A stretch of 64,000 nucleotides of DNA from Pseudoalteromonas marina (GCF_000238335.3 NZ_AHCB03000010.1:1-64000); one strand, 5' to 3'. Shown: positions 16,884 through 24,912, counted from the stretch's first letter. Notes: a model not told the origin generated them from the letters alone. A program made the numbers and translations.

Positions 16884-18008
16884 ATGCTTAAAAATGATTT
16901 TTGTATATCTGAAGGTTGCTACTTTTTAAGCCACTCCGTCGGCAGGCCACTAAAAAGTTCTCAACAGTACTTTACAGAGCATTATCTATCACCATGGCAA
17001 GATTCAAATAAAGAGCCATGGCAACAATGGTTACCTCAAATAGATGCGTTTACTTCTGCACTAGGTAAGTTATTTAATTCGCCAAGTTCACAATTTTGCC
17101 CGCAAGTTAACTTATCAAGCGGTTTAACTAAGTTAGTTATGTCGCACCCTCAATTACAACAAGCACGCTGCAAAGTGCTTATGGCACAAAGCGACTTTCC
17201 AAGTATGGGGTTTGTAATGCAAAAGGCGTTACCGCGTTGTGCAGAAATACTGTTTATTCCTGAAGAGGAAAATCTAAGCGATATAGCTGTATGGGAGCGT
17301 TATTTAACATCCGATATAGATATGGTGTTTGTAAGCCATGTTTATTCAAATACGGGGGTTCAAGCACCGATAAGCGATATTGTACTACGCAGTAAGATGA
17401 CTAATAGCCTTTCAATAATTGATGTGGCGCAATCTGCTGGAGTGTTGCCTATTGATTTAACAACGCTTGATGCCGATTTCATGATTGGCTCAAGTGTTAA
17501 ATGGTTGTGCGGCGGGCCAGGTGCAGCCTACTTATGGGTTAATCAAAACCAGCTGGAGCAGTGTAAGCCAAAAGATGTGGGGTGGTTTTCTCATGAAGAT
17601 CCCTTTGAGTTTAATATTAACCATTTTAGTTATCATCACAGCGCGCTGAGATTTTGGGGAGGCACCCCTTCTATAGCCCCGTACGTGATTGCTGTAAATA
17701 GTATAAATTACTTTGCAGATCTGACAGTTAGAAAGGTAAGAGAGCATAATCTCGCGATGATTTCGAATATTCATCAGCATTTAAGTGAATTTGTTGTGTC
17801 ACCAATACAAAGCAATCAATGTAGTGGTACCGTTATTATGTTTTTTAAGAATAAACAGCAGCAAATATTAGCAGCGCTGGGTAAAGCAAACATGAGTGTT
17901 GACGAGCGCAAATACGGAATACGAGTCTCACCGCATATTTATACAACGGAAGAAGATGTAAACGCGCTTATCAATACCATAAAGCAAGCGCTTAAGGAAT
18001 TTGACTAA
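16884..18008 (+). CDS. Kynureninase-like PLP enzyme (aminotransferase class V fold)
   Basis: This 374-residue PLP enzyme starts one base after the PrnB-like stop. Seen features are SHVYSNTGVQAPI and IIDVAQSAGVLPIDL (the Asp that contacts the PLP nitrogen), then the Schiff-base Lys in GSSVKWLCGGPGAAYLWV, the kynureninase-type surrounding. DVGWFSHEDPFEFN and WGGTPSIAPY follow as in kynureninases. Kynureninase cleaves kynurenine to anthranilate and alanine. Length is somewhat short (usual about 415), so the substrate could differ. No kynurenine formamidase is nearby. The 3' end overlaps the convergent gene by 17 bases. Confidence 0.82.
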   Translation: MLKNDFCISEGCYFLSHSVGRPLKSSQQYFTEHYLSPWQDSNKEPWQQWLPQIDAFTSALGKLFNSPSSQFCPQVNLSSGLTKLVMSHPQLQQARCKVLMAQSDFPSMGFVMQKALPRCAEILFIPEEENLSDIAVWERYLTSDIDMVFVSHVYSNTGVQAPISDIVLRSKMTNSLSIIDVAQSAGVLPIDLTTLDADFMIGSSVKWLCGGPGAAYLWVNQNQLEQCKPKDVGWFSHEDPFEFNINHFSYHHSALRFWGGTPSIAPYVIAVNSINYFADLTVRKVREHNLAMISNIHQHLSEFVVSPIQSNQCSGTVIMFFKNKQQQILAALGKANMSVDERKYGIRVSPHIYTTEEDVNALINTIKQALKEFD

Positions 18009-18480
18009 GCAACTGCTTTCGTTGACGTAAAGCATCTATTTGTTGTTGTGTTCGCGTAACCTTTGATTCATATGCGCTGGTAATTGGCGCTGTTTTTTTA
18101 GCAATGGCGTCAGCAATAGAAGAGGCGCCTAACCGGTTAGCCTGATCTTGTGTAACATAGCTGGCTTGCTTTACTTGCTCTTGGTAGGTCTTTTCTGTTT
18201 GTTTAAGTGTTAATTGTAGCTTGCTTATTTCACGTTCTATTTGCTGAACTTCTAAAAAATTGTCTACTGAACTATCGGTAACATTATTTGTTTGAGTGGG
18301 GCTTTTATAGGCTTCAATTATATTGATTTCTTTTAGTGTGATCTGTTCGGCATCTTTTGAGCAAGGTGTTTGGCTAAAGGTAGGAACACCTTTAATTACA
18401 CACTTGTATACCGTTGTATTTTGTGAAAAAGAAAAAAAAGGTAGCGCTGTGCATGTAATTAACAATATGAACCTGTTCAT
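17992..18480 (-). CDS. Secreted DUF4124-type protein with coiled coil
   Basis: This is a 162-residue protein. A signal peptide (residues 1-19, ending FFSFS) leads to a DUF4124-like motif, VYKCVIKGVPTFSQTPC, which has the usual VYKWxDxxGxxxYSxxP layout with two Cys. The second half is coiled coil (EREISKLQLTLKQTEKTYQE and RTQQQIDALRQRKQLL). DUF4124 proteins are periplasmic and of unknown role. The gene reads leftward away from the tRNA pair and converges on the kynureninase-like gene. Confidence 0.75.
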   Translation of the reverse strand: MNRFILLITCTALPFFSFSQNTTVYKCVIKGVPTFSQTPCSKDAEQITLKEINIIEAYKSPTQTNNVTDSSVDNFLEVQQIEREISKLQLTLKQTEKTYQEQVKQASYVTQDQANRLGASSIADAIAKKTAPITSAYESKVTRTQQQIDALRQRKQLLSQIP

Positions 18481-18567
18481 AGCAAACCTAAAGTGGCTAT
18501 CGTTTTAGTAATAATGCACTAAGTCATAGCGGGTTACAATTTGTTTAATTTTTATAAATTTTAGGCA

Positions 18568-18593
18568 CAAAAAAACCACAATTAAGTGGTTTA
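18568..18593 (-). terminator. Terminator of the tRNA-Ser operon
   Basis: On the minus strand AAACCAC pairs with GTGGTTT and is followed by seven T. It lies 12 bases past the CCA of the second tRNA-Ser and is the end of the tRNA transcript. Confidence 0.85.
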
Positions 18594-18604
18594 TATATAG
18601 TATA

Positions 18605-18697
18605 TGGTGGAGAGGGAGGGATTCGAACCCTCGATAGAGCTACAAACTCTATACTCCCTTAGCAGGGGAGCTCCTTCGGCCACTCGGACACCTCTCC
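18605..18697 (-). tRNA. tRNA-Ser (anticodon GCT)
   Basis: This is a 93-nt class II tRNA on the minus strand. The acceptor stem is GGAGAGG with CCTCTCC, and the anticodon loop CTGCTAA gives anticodon GCT (codons AGC/AGU). It has a long variable arm, the T arm GGTTCGAATCC, and an encoded CCA. Discriminator base reads A rather than the G common in E. coli tRNA-Ser. It is co-transcribed with the next tRNA-Ser, 49 bases upstream. Confidence 0.96.
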
Positions 18698-18746
18698 AAC
18701 GCATAACCGGTTCTATTGATGATATAAAAAACCACCAACTAAAATA

Positions 18747-18837
18747 TGGTGGAGAGATAGGGATTTGAACCCTAGATAGGCTACAAACCTATGCCGGTTT
18801 TCAAGACCGGTGCATTCGACCACTCTGCCATCTCTCC
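18747..18837 (-). tRNA. tRNA-Ser (anticodon TGA)
   Basis: This is a 91-nt class II tRNA on the minus strand. The acceptor is GGAGAGA with TCTCTCC, and the anticodon loop CTTGAAA gives TGA (codon UCA and wobble partners). It has a long variable arm, the T arm GGTTCAAATCC, and an encoded CCA. It is the first gene of a two-tRNA transcript. Confidence 0.96.
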
Positions 18838-18847
18838 GTGACGCAGA

Positions 18848-18876
18848 ATAATACTTAGGTGATGGGGGTGTGTAAA
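18848..18876 (-). promoter_or_regulatory. Sigma70 promoter of the tRNA-Ser operon
   Basis: On the minus strand a TTTACA box (18871-18876) and a TATTAT box (18848-18853) are separated by exactly 17 bases. The -10 lies 10 bases before the tRNA 5' end, so the leader is only a few bases. Confidence 0.8.
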
Positions 18877-18972
18877 TAGCAAAATGTCTGTTTGCCTAAA
18901 AAATAGACGTAAATACGTGTTTTTTTACAAATTAGGGGAAATTAAGGCAATTATTAATAAAATAAAGAGGTT

Positions 18973-19027
18973 GCAGCAAACTGTGGGAGCTAAAAAAGAG
19001 ACTTTTTAGTGGTTGGGTGTTTGCTGC
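18973..19027. repeat. Nested inverted repeat downstream of the small ORF
   Basis: GCAGCAAAC (18973-18981) and GTTTGCTGC (19019-19027) are perfect inverted repeats. Inside them CTAAAAA (18990-18996) pairs with TTTTTAG (19003-19009). It could fold as a two-stage hairpin at the end of the leftward small ORF transcript (19055-19195), or as a cruciform. No ordinary T tail follows the outer stem directly. Confidence 0.5.
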
Positions 19028-19054
19028 ACCGAATAAATAACCATGGTTGGGTGA

Positions 19055-19195
19055 TTATTTATATTGCGCTGCGCCGCCAAGTGCTAATTTTTTACCAAGG
19101 GTATTAAGCCTAGCTAGCATTTTTGCTTTTCGGTTGGTTGGTTTAACTGCAATTTGTGTGTTTGCTGTTTGGTTTAATGTATTTATAGGGTTCAT
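19055..19195 (-). CDS. Candidate small basic protein (46 residues)
   Basis: On the minus strand an ATG at 19195 opens 46 codons ending at TAA (19055-19057). A GGAG site lies 6 bases upstream. The product begins MNPINTLNQTANTQ and ends with a basic amphipathic stretch (KMLARLNTLGKKLALGG) and QYK. Nothing else explains this segment. I recognise no family. The good ribosome site and the balanced amino-acid use argue for a real small gene, but length alone could allow chance. Confidence 0.45.
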   Translation of the reverse strand: MNPINTLNQTANTQIAVKPTNRKAKMLARLNTLGKKLALGGAAQYK

Positions 19196-19614
19196 CACTT
19201 GGCTCCGGTTTAGGTCTGTTGAAAACATGCGCATTTTGCATGCAAAGTGTACAAAGATAAAACGATAAAAATTACCTGTGAGGCATTAGTTATTTTTATC
19301 TGAAGTGGTGATTGTTAATCAAATGTTTAATTGTGTTTTTTCTGTTTTTTAATTTTTATTTCACTCTGTTGTTTTTTAGTTTGTTGTTTTAAATATGTTT
19401 TTACTAGTTTTGTTTTTTATTTATGCATATTCGATTGTTTTAAATGGGTAATTATTCAGATTATTTTATTTGGGTTTTTAATCATTGTGTTTGTAGTGTT
19501 TTTTATTGCAGCTAGTAGTTATGTTTAGCGCATTAAAAATCGTCGTTAATTTGATATTTAAAATAGTAATTGACTTAAAAATACGGTTTTTTAATAGAGT
19601 GTTTCTCTAATAAA
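19196..19614. other. Gene-free, T-skewed stretch
   Basis: No convincing gene is seen. The plus strand from about 19320 to 19510 is very rich in T and poor in A/C runs. The open frame it yields encodes almost only Phe, Leu, Cys, Ile and Val with no ribosome site, so I do not call it. The stretch is upstream of the small leftward ORF and could hold its promoter. Confidence 0.5.
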
Positions 19615-19646
19615 TAAAAAGCGCCTGCTATGAGGCAGGCGCTTTA
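19615..19646 (-). terminator. Strong orphan terminator, leftward
   Basis: AAAGCGCCTGC and GCAGGCGCTTT form an 11-base GC-rich stem with a short loop. On the minus strand it is followed by TTTTTA. No gene ends near it: the next leftward gene already has its own terminator at 19993. Confidence 0.8.
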
Positions 19647-19992
19647 GTGTTAGTTACGTTTAAACGTGTCTAACTGGGGATGGAGCCTCTCAGCTTTTTG
19701 CTAGGGCATAAATTTTGGAGCAAATTGCTTGCTGAATATTTTAGTCTTGCTGAGCCACTAAAAATTGGATGATTAAATCTTTAGTGTTATCAAAAACAGG
19801 GGGGCATATGAGTTAAATTTATGCTCATAAAAACGCTGCTTTTGTCTTTATTGTTTATAACGATAAATAACGAACGCAGTCTATGTTTGTATAAAGCCAT
19901 AGAGTTGTTTACTTAGGCAAGTACTAACTAGACCAATAACCCTTATTTTGAGCCGAACAACATAAACGAGAAAAAAGAGACAGAACAGATAC
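19647..19992 (-). other. Unexplained 346 bases between two leftward terminators
   Basis: This stretch lies between the terminator of the YggN-like gene and a second leftward terminator. It has no ORF of useful length on either strand. It contains self-complementary pieces, for example GGCTCAGC near 19760 against GCTTT/GAGGCTCC near 19690, and a perfect ACGTTTAAACGT palindrome near 19665. A terminator with no ORF before it suggests a small RNA. I find no convincing -35/-10 pair, so this stays a suggestion. Confidence 0.35.
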
Positions 19993-20028
19993 AAAAAAAG
20001 CAGCATTCAATAAAATAAAATGCTGCTG
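19993..20028 (-). terminator. Terminator of the YggN-like gene
   Basis: AGCAGCATT and AATGCTGCT form a 9-base stem. On the minus strand it is followed by seven T. It lies 34 bases past the stop of the gene at 20062. Confidence 0.88.
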
Positions 20029-20061
20029 AAGGGATGTTAAATATAGTGAGTTAATTGCGGG

Positions 20062-20859
20062 TTATTTAACGTGTTTAAAGGTAAATAATTGATAACCTTC
20101 TAGCTCAGGAACTAACGTTACTAGCTGCTCTTCTTGTTTTGCAATTTCAGCAAAATTACCGCATAACGAATTAGCTCGTTGCTCTAAGTTGTTCGCGTGT
20201 AACTCTACTTTCTCTTCAATTTGTGCGCCCATATTTTCCATGCGTTCTTCGAATGCATCCATATCGCCGCCAGAACCTAATAACTCCGATCCAAGCGCGA
20301 CCAGGATACTACCCATAGATTGCATGACTGCTGATTCAACGGCTGTTTCTATTTGTTTTTCAAACTGATGCTCAAAGTTTTCACCAAATTGGTTAAAACT
20401 TTGCTGGCCCATAACAAAGGTGCCTTCTTGATAAAACGTGTTTTCTACTTCTACGCGTATATCGTCCATTAACGATGACATATCGTCTAAGCCATTAATG
20501 TTAAAAGCATTACCGACTTCTTCCAAAGCAACACCGGCGATTTTTACGCCGTCTAATGCAATATTAGCGACTTCGGGTAGCTGTATACGTAAGCTATCAG
20601 AGTATTGAGTAAGTGCTTGGCGTTGTGAGTTATTAAGCGCTACAAACTCACCATTTACCATTAAGTCGCCATTGCTGTTGAATTGCATAGCTTGGTTTTT
20701 TGCTGTAAAAATTTCTAGTTCGTTTGGCTTGATGCGAACATCATTTTTAAACTCTACGTCGCATTGATCGTTGCTAAATGAAATTGTTGAATCATTATCG
20801 TTGTGTGCCATAGCAACAGGTGTACAGATTAATGCGCTAACTAATAGTAATTTTTTCAT
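20062..20859 (-). CDS. DUF2884 (YggN-like) periplasmic protein
   Basis: This is a 265-residue protein with a signal peptide ending AMA (residue 18). The N-terminal region shows the DUF2884 pattern: a Cys in NDQCDVEF, then AMQFNSNGDLMVNGEFVALNNSQRQALTQY, which resembles E. coli YggN (GNVMYNGKQYSLNAAQREQAKDY). A Cys in NSLCGNF near the end probably pairs with the first. The body is long helix (QFGENFEHQFEKQIETAVE). Function is unknown. It is a single gene with its own terminator. Confidence 0.85.
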   Translation of the reverse strand: MKKLLLVSALICTPVAMAHNDNDSTISFSNDQCDVEFKNDVRIKPNELEIFTAKNQAMQFNSNGDLMVNGEFVALNNSQRQALTQYSDSLRIQLPEVANIALDGVKIAGVALEEVGNAFNINGLDDMSSLMDDIRVEVENTFYQEGTFVMGQQSFNQFGENFEHQFEKQIETAVESAVMQSMGSILVALGSELLGSGGDMDAFEERMENMGAQIEEKVELHANNLEQRANSLCGNFAEIAKQEEQLVTLVPELEGYQLFTFKHVK

Positions 20860-21240
20860 GTGATGACTCTATTTTTTGTTGATAACAAATAATTAATAAC
20901 AAGTTTGGTGCCACTATTTTTTTATCAACAAAAGCAATGGCTTGCATTTCATGCGAGGTTTAAATGTCTGTTTAATTTTTATTATTAGACTATATTTTAG
21001 TGAAATTAACCAATGAATATAAATTTATAAAAAAAATTTATCGATACGATAAAAAACTCTCACTTTCCACAATTGCAATTTAGCGCTATTTATTCACATT
21101 AATGACATGAAGGCTATTTACTATGGCTTTGTGGCTTTACTTTGATGCTAATTTGCACAGCATATTGGTGTTAAATTTTTTAATTTACCAATTACATTAA
21201 TAAAAGCGTAATTGGTCTCAAACACTTTATGGAGTGGGTT
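20860..21240. other. Gene-free intergenic stretch
   Basis: The 381 bases between the divergent YggN-like and PA3496-type genes are AT-rich and show no ORF, RNA gene or strong inverted repeat. They must hold promoters for both genes; I cannot place them with confidence. Confidence 0.5.
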
Positions 21241-21426
21241 GTGGGTAAGACATTTAGTTACGATGCGCTAGATGATGATTTTGTTGAAGACGAATACGAA
21301 ATGGTCGGTCGAAATCAACACGATAAAAATAAGCAAAAGGTTAAGAAAAAGTTGGAAGACTACCTTGAGCAAAAACGCTTGCGCAAAAATCTAGGCGAAG
21401 ACGACTTAAGCGATTACATCGATTAA
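21241..21426 (+). CDS. PA3496-type small acidic/basic protein
   Basis: This is a 61-residue protein. I chose GTG 21241, which has GGAG 6 bases upstream, over an ATG at 21229 that would include the ribosome site. The first third is acidic (DALDDDFVEDEYEM). The second is a charged helix (KVKKKLEDYLEQKRLRKNLG) ending DDLSDYID. This fits the small PA3496 family, sometimes annotated as putative envelope integrity protein; that role is not proven. No partner is adjacent. Confidence 0.7.
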   Translation: MGKTFSYDALDDDFVEDEYEMVGRNQHDKNKQKVKKKLEDYLEQKRLRKNLGEDDLSDYID

Positions 21427-21540
21427 ATCGCACTAGTATAATTACAATACCAATTAATAACGGCGGCTAGGTGCACAAAAAGTACGCTTAAGCAGTTGTT
21501 ACATTGGCAATAAAGAGGCTAATAGCCTCTTTATTACTTT

Positions 21541-22038
21541 TTACTGCGTGCTTTTAGCCTTACTTAATGCTTTTTGTATAGTGAGCTCTATCTTTTCTGG
21601 CTTAGTAAAAGGGGCATAGCGCTTAATTGGTGTGCCATCGGCTGCAATTAAAAACTTAGTGAAATTCCATTTTATTTTTCGAGTTAAAAACCCCGGTAAT
21701 GCTGATTTTAAAAATCGAAATACAGGGTGTGCATTTTTACCATTCACATCAACTTTGTCTGTTATTAAAAAGCTGACTCCGTAATTTATTAAGCACCCTT
21801 GCTCTATTTGCGACGCATCTCCAGGCTCTTGTTGGCCAAATTGATTGCACGGAAAGCCTATAATCACAAGTCCTTGACTGGCGTACTTTTCATGAAGCGC
21901 TTGTAAAGATGCGTACTGGTAGGTAAATCCGCATTTACTTGCAGTATTAACAATGAGTACAACTTTTCCCTCAAAGTCATCAAAGTTAATAGGTTGGCCT
22001 TGTAGACTTGTTGCGCTTAATTGATGAAACTTTTGCAT
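21541..22038 (-). CDS. Glutathione peroxidase-family thiol peroxidase
   Basis: This is a 165-residue cytosolic GPx-type peroxidase. The peroxidatic Cys lies in NTASKCGFTYQYASLQ (near residue 36). The family motif GFPCNQFGQQEPG supplies the Gln and a second Cys, and KWNFTKFLIAADG supplies the Trp-Asn-Phe triad. It has Cys instead of selenocysteine, so it probably reduces hydroperoxides with thioredoxin or glutathione, as BtuE does. It is a single gene; the 217 bases upstream show no gene. Confidence 0.93.
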   Translation of the reverse strand: MQKFHQLSATSLQGQPINFDDFEGKVVLIVNTASKCGFTYQYASLQALHEKYASQGLVIIGFPCNQFGQQEPGDASQIEQGCLINYGVSFLITDKVDVNGKNAHPVFRFLKSALPGFLTRKIKWNFTKFLIAADGTPIKRYAPFTKPEKIELTIQKALSKAKSTQ

Positions 22039-22256
22039 GGTGGCTTCTTATTATTGTTGTTAGGTATACTTTAACGCGGTAAAGGTTTCACATAAAGTAT
22101 AAAGTTTATTCGTGGAGCGAGATATGTGACCTAACGGCCTTGGTATAGTTTGAGCTAAATTTTGCGTATTGCTTATACCTAATTCCACATCCTTGTAGGT
22201 GGAAATAATAAACAATCCTCAGGCTGCTAAAACTTAACTTTAGAGGGTAATAAGCC

Positions 22257-22556
22257 CTAATTTAAAATTAGAAACAAACCCATACCGGCAAGTGTTGTGT
22301 AATAAATGTTATGTGTTTTATAAGCTACAATAATGGCTACAATAGCGGCACTTAAGTAAGGGTTTTGCCAATGTAGGTTTATGCCTTCTTCACCCAAAAA
22401 TACAATAGGAACCCAAATAGCGGTAAGCACGGCCGGTGCACTAAAGCTTAAAAATTGCTGCATTTTAGGGCCCACTTTAAAAGGCAATGCACGGTGTAAA
22501 AATAAATAACGCGTAAAAAACGTAATGCAGGCCATGAGTAAAATAGTGGTCATCAT
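22257..22556 (-). CDS. azlD: AzlD family branched-chain amino-acid exporter subunit
   Basis: This is a 99-residue membrane protein with about four helices: TRYLFLHRALPF, FLSFSAPAVLTAIWVPIVF, LSAAIVAIIVAYKTHNIYYTTLAGM. It has the AzlD pattern. AzlD is the small partner of AzlC in export of branched-chain amino acids (YgaZH-like in E. coli). Its start overlaps the azlC stop by 4 bases (ATGA), so the two are translationally coupled. Confidence 0.92.
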   Translation of the reverse strand: MMTTILLMACITFFTRYLFLHRALPFKVGPKMQQFLSFSAPAVLTAIWVPIVFLGEEGINLHWQNPYLSAAIVAIIVAYKTHNIYYTTLAGMGLFLILN

Positions 22557-23257
22557 GTTTTAGTGTCCTTTTTCGCTGTTAGCCTTGCCGTTGTATAACC
22601 TGCACTCATTGCTAATAATGCGGAGCACACTAGCCATAATTCAAATCCTGTGCTTTTTAACCACGTAGCAGTAACACCTGCCACAGTAACAGTCACTAAA
22701 GAGGCGGTATTTTTAATACCTGGAATAACCAAGGCGATAAAAGTAGCTGCAATTGCAAAGTCGAGCCCTAAGTTAGTTAAATCAGGAAGCATAGATCCTG
22801 CAACAATGCCTATTAATGTCCATATATTCCATGCGATGTAAAAACTAAAGCCTGCACTAAGCGCATAAACTAAACGCACTTTTGTGCGATAAGCTTTGCG
22901 GTGATGAGAAAACGCAAATAATTCATCGGTTAATACAAAGCTAACAGGTAGGCGCCATCGCATTGGTTGATCTATGACCTTATGCCTAACAGCAAGTCCG
23001 TATAAAAAATGCCGAGAGCTAATTATAAACGTGGTGAATAATATGGTAAGCAAGGGGGTGTTCCCTGCCATAAGTTCAATAGCGACAAGTTGAGCTGAAC
23101 CTGCAAAAACCAGTAACGACATGGCTTGAGTTTCAAGAGCTGTAAATCCATTTTGAATAGCTAAAGAGCCGCAGAGTATTCCCCATGGAATAACGGCTAA
23201 GCAAAGCGGAAGCATATCTAAAAAGCCTTTTATTATCGCTTTTTTAACTGGTTGCAT
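22553..23257 (-). CDS. azlC: AzlC family branched-chain amino-acid exporter subunit
   Basis: This is a 234-residue inner-membrane protein with the AzlC opening (LCLAVIPWGILCGSLAI), SLLVFAGSAQLVAIELM and ISSRHFLYGLAV. I chose ATG 23257, with AAGGT 7 bases upstream, over a GTG at 23299 that has no spacing from its AAGG. This start also leaves 98 bases to the divergent cytochrome gene. With AzlD it forms the exporter for leucine, isoleucine, valine and possibly methionine. Confidence 0.92.
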   Translation of the reverse strand: MQPVKKAIIKGFLDMLPLCLAVIPWGILCGSLAIQNGFTALETQAMSLLVFAGSAQLVAIELMAGNTPLLTILFTTFIISSRHFLYGLAVRHKVIDQPMRWRLPVSFVLTDELFAFSHHRKAYRTKVRLVYALSAGFSFYIAWNIWTLIGIVAGSMLPDLTNLGLDFAIAATFIALVIPGIKNTASLVTVTVAGVTATWLKSTGFELWLVCSALLAMSAGYTTARLTAKKDTKT

Positions 23258-23355
23258 AGCATTTACCTTGCTGGCTTGTAGAATGGCAGATAATGACACC
23301 TTATTATGAGGTTGATGAGCATTTTAATAATACTGTTTTTTTGAGGGTAAACACA

Positions 23356-24012
23356 ATGACGACGATAAAAGTATGGGATGGGTTTATACGGTGTTTTCAT
23401 TGGCTATTAGTCATTAGTATTGCCGTTTTATATTTTAGTGTAGAAGAAGGCATGATTGAGCTGCATTTTGTTGCTGGGTTCTTTACTTTAGCGCTCATTG
23501 TTACGCGAATAGTATGGGGGATTGTTGGTAGCCGAACAGCAAAATTAAGTGGCTTGATTCACTCACCTAAGGCTGTGTTACAGGGGCTTAAAAAACCGAT
23601 TGACACCATTGGGCACTCTGCTCCTGGTAGCTATATGGTTATTGCTTTTTTTACGCTTATATTAACGCAATTAATTACTGGGTTGATGAGTAGCGACGGT
23701 ATTTTAACTGACGGCCCGCTTGTTGAATATGTATCGAGTGATACGGTCGATTTTGCTAATTGGCTGCATCACCTCAATTTTGACATATTACTGTATGCAA
23801 TAGGCTTGCATATAGCGGCAATTGTTGTGTACAAAATTAAAGGTAAGCCTTTAGTAAAGGCAATGATTACTGGAGAAAAAGCATCAAAATCAAACGGTGT
23901 AAAAAGCTCCGTAACTAAGTCGCCTTGGCTCGCGTGGGCTATATTTGCAGGCTTACTGCTTATACTCGCATTTACTTGGGGGCAAGAGCCTTTACAGTAC
24001 TTATTTGGATAA
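23356..24012 (+). CDS. Cytochrome b561-type di-haem membrane protein
   Basis: This is a 218-residue membrane protein from ATG 23356 (GAGGG upstream; an in-frame ATG at 23293 would overlap azlC). It has four core helices plus a C-terminal one. Candidate haem His residues lie in IRCFHWLLV, MIELHFVAGF, ANWLHHLNFD and AIGLHIAAIV. The pattern is that of bacterial b561/Ni-Fe hydrogenase-type cytochrome b (KVWDGFIRCFHW opening). It moves electrons at the inner membrane. The partner is unknown; no c-type cytochrome or hydrogenase is nearby. Confidence 0.85.
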   Translation: MTTIKVWDGFIRCFHWLLVISIAVLYFSVEEGMIELHFVAGFFTLALIVTRIVWGIVGSRTAKLSGLIHSPKAVLQGLKKPIDTIGHSAPGSYMVIAFFTLILTQLITGLMSSDGILTDGPLVEYVSSDTVDFANWLHHLNFDILLYAIGLHIAAIVVYKIKGKPLVKAMITGEKASKSNGVKSSVTKSPWLAWAIFAGLLLILAFTWGQEPLQYLFG

Positions 24013-24198
24013 ATTCGCTTTAAAGTGGTCCTTAATTACTGGTTATAAATCTCGGTTACATTCTTTTGTTTGATTGTTAGGGTGTGGGTATTTATAATTA
24101 ATCCTTCCTTGGCAAGTTAGTGGTTTGCAGTATTACTTGTTATTGGTGCTTGTTGTTTATTCATAGTGAATAAACTATGTCACTCTTAAGGTGTAGCC

Positions 24199-24768
24199 GT
24201 GTTTATGCATACGTCGTTGGCCTGCGGGGAATGGTCAACAATTGGTTGCTTAAATCATCACACTCAATTATTTATTGGTGATGTGGTGAAAGTAACTTTT
24301 TATGACATGCAAGGAGAGCTAATTAGCTTATCGTTTGATTTTAAAATTACTTCATTTGAACAAGGGGAGCCCCACGCTTGGCCGCGTTTGATAGCAGAAT
24401 ACATTAATGTTCACATTCCTTTGGTTAGTGCAGGAAAAATGACTGAACACGGTTTAGTAGTCGCTTATCGGAATAATAAAATCTTTGCATTGCAAAGTAG
24501 CGGTATATGCAAAGCGCATATTGATTTTCATTGTATTGCAAAATGCGACGATCGTGACATGAGTACTCAACGTTTGTATGAGTATGTTTACCCTGAGCAT
24601 AGTGAACGCTATAACGCAGGTACTAAGGTGTTACAGCCTAAAGATGGTTGCATATATCAATGTAGGCCTTGGCCTTTTAACGAGTTTTGTCGAAAAGCAA
24701 AGGATACACATTCAATATTTGAACCAGGGATAGGTAAAAGTTGGGCTATGGCTTGGCTGCAATTATAA
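24199..24768 (+). CDS. GbpA-like protein lacking its LPMO domain
   Basis: This 189-residue protein starts at GTG 24199 with AAGG upstream. Residues about 20-120 (GDVVKVTFYDMQGELISLSF, then HAWPRLIAEYIN, then VSAGK) resemble the second domain of the chitin-binding colonisation factor GbpA. Residues about 132-189 (YNAGTKVLQPKDGCIYQC, then FNEFC, then FEPGIGKSWAMAWLQL) resemble the small chitin-binding module at the end of many AA10 LPMOs (CBM73-like). The N-terminal copper LPMO domain and the signal peptide are missing, and the 186 bases upstream hold no trace of them. It may be a truncated relic or a domain kept for another use. Confidence 0.65.
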   Translation: MFMHTSLACGEWSTIGCLNHHTQLFIGDVVKVTFYDMQGELISLSFDFKITSFEQGEPHAWPRLIAEYINVHIPLVSAGKMTEHGLVVAYRNNKIFALQSSGICKAHIDFHCIAKCDDRDMSTQRLYEYVYPEHSERYNAGTKVLQPKDGCIYQCRPWPFNEFCRKAKDTHSIFEPGIGKSWAMAWLQL

Positions 24769-24832
24769 ATTAGTTAATTACATGTTTCTTCCCATAGGTA
24801 TTACAGGTTTAGGAATAAATCGGTTGCCTTTA

Positions 24833-24862
24833 AGCCCACTCAACTATTGAGTGGGCTTTTTT
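24833..24862 (+). terminator. Terminator after the GbpA-like gene
   Basis: AGCCCACTCA and TGAGTGGGCT form a perfect 10-base stem with a 5-base loop and a six-T run. It ends the rightward transcript before oligopeptidase B. Confidence 0.92.
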
Positions 24863-24912
24863 ATTTTTATGATAAACTGCGAGCATTATTACTTCTTTAA
24901 TTTGGTTTATTT

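Noticed and set aside
19047..19268. 73-residue rightward ORF in the gene-poor region
   Set aside because: No ribosome site; the opposite strand carries a better candidate (46 codons with GGAG site).
19331..19528. 65-residue Phe/Cys/Leu-rich ORF
   Set aside because: Low-complexity product of a T-rich strand, no ribosome site, no charged loops expected of a real membrane protein.
23293..23355. Upstream extension of the cytochrome b561 gene
   Set aside because: Would run into the azlC promoter; ATG 23356 has a GAGGG site and the normal family opening.
24013..24198. Possible remnant of an LPMO domain before the GbpA-like gene
   Set aside because: None of the three frames shows copper-site His or other AA10 motifs.
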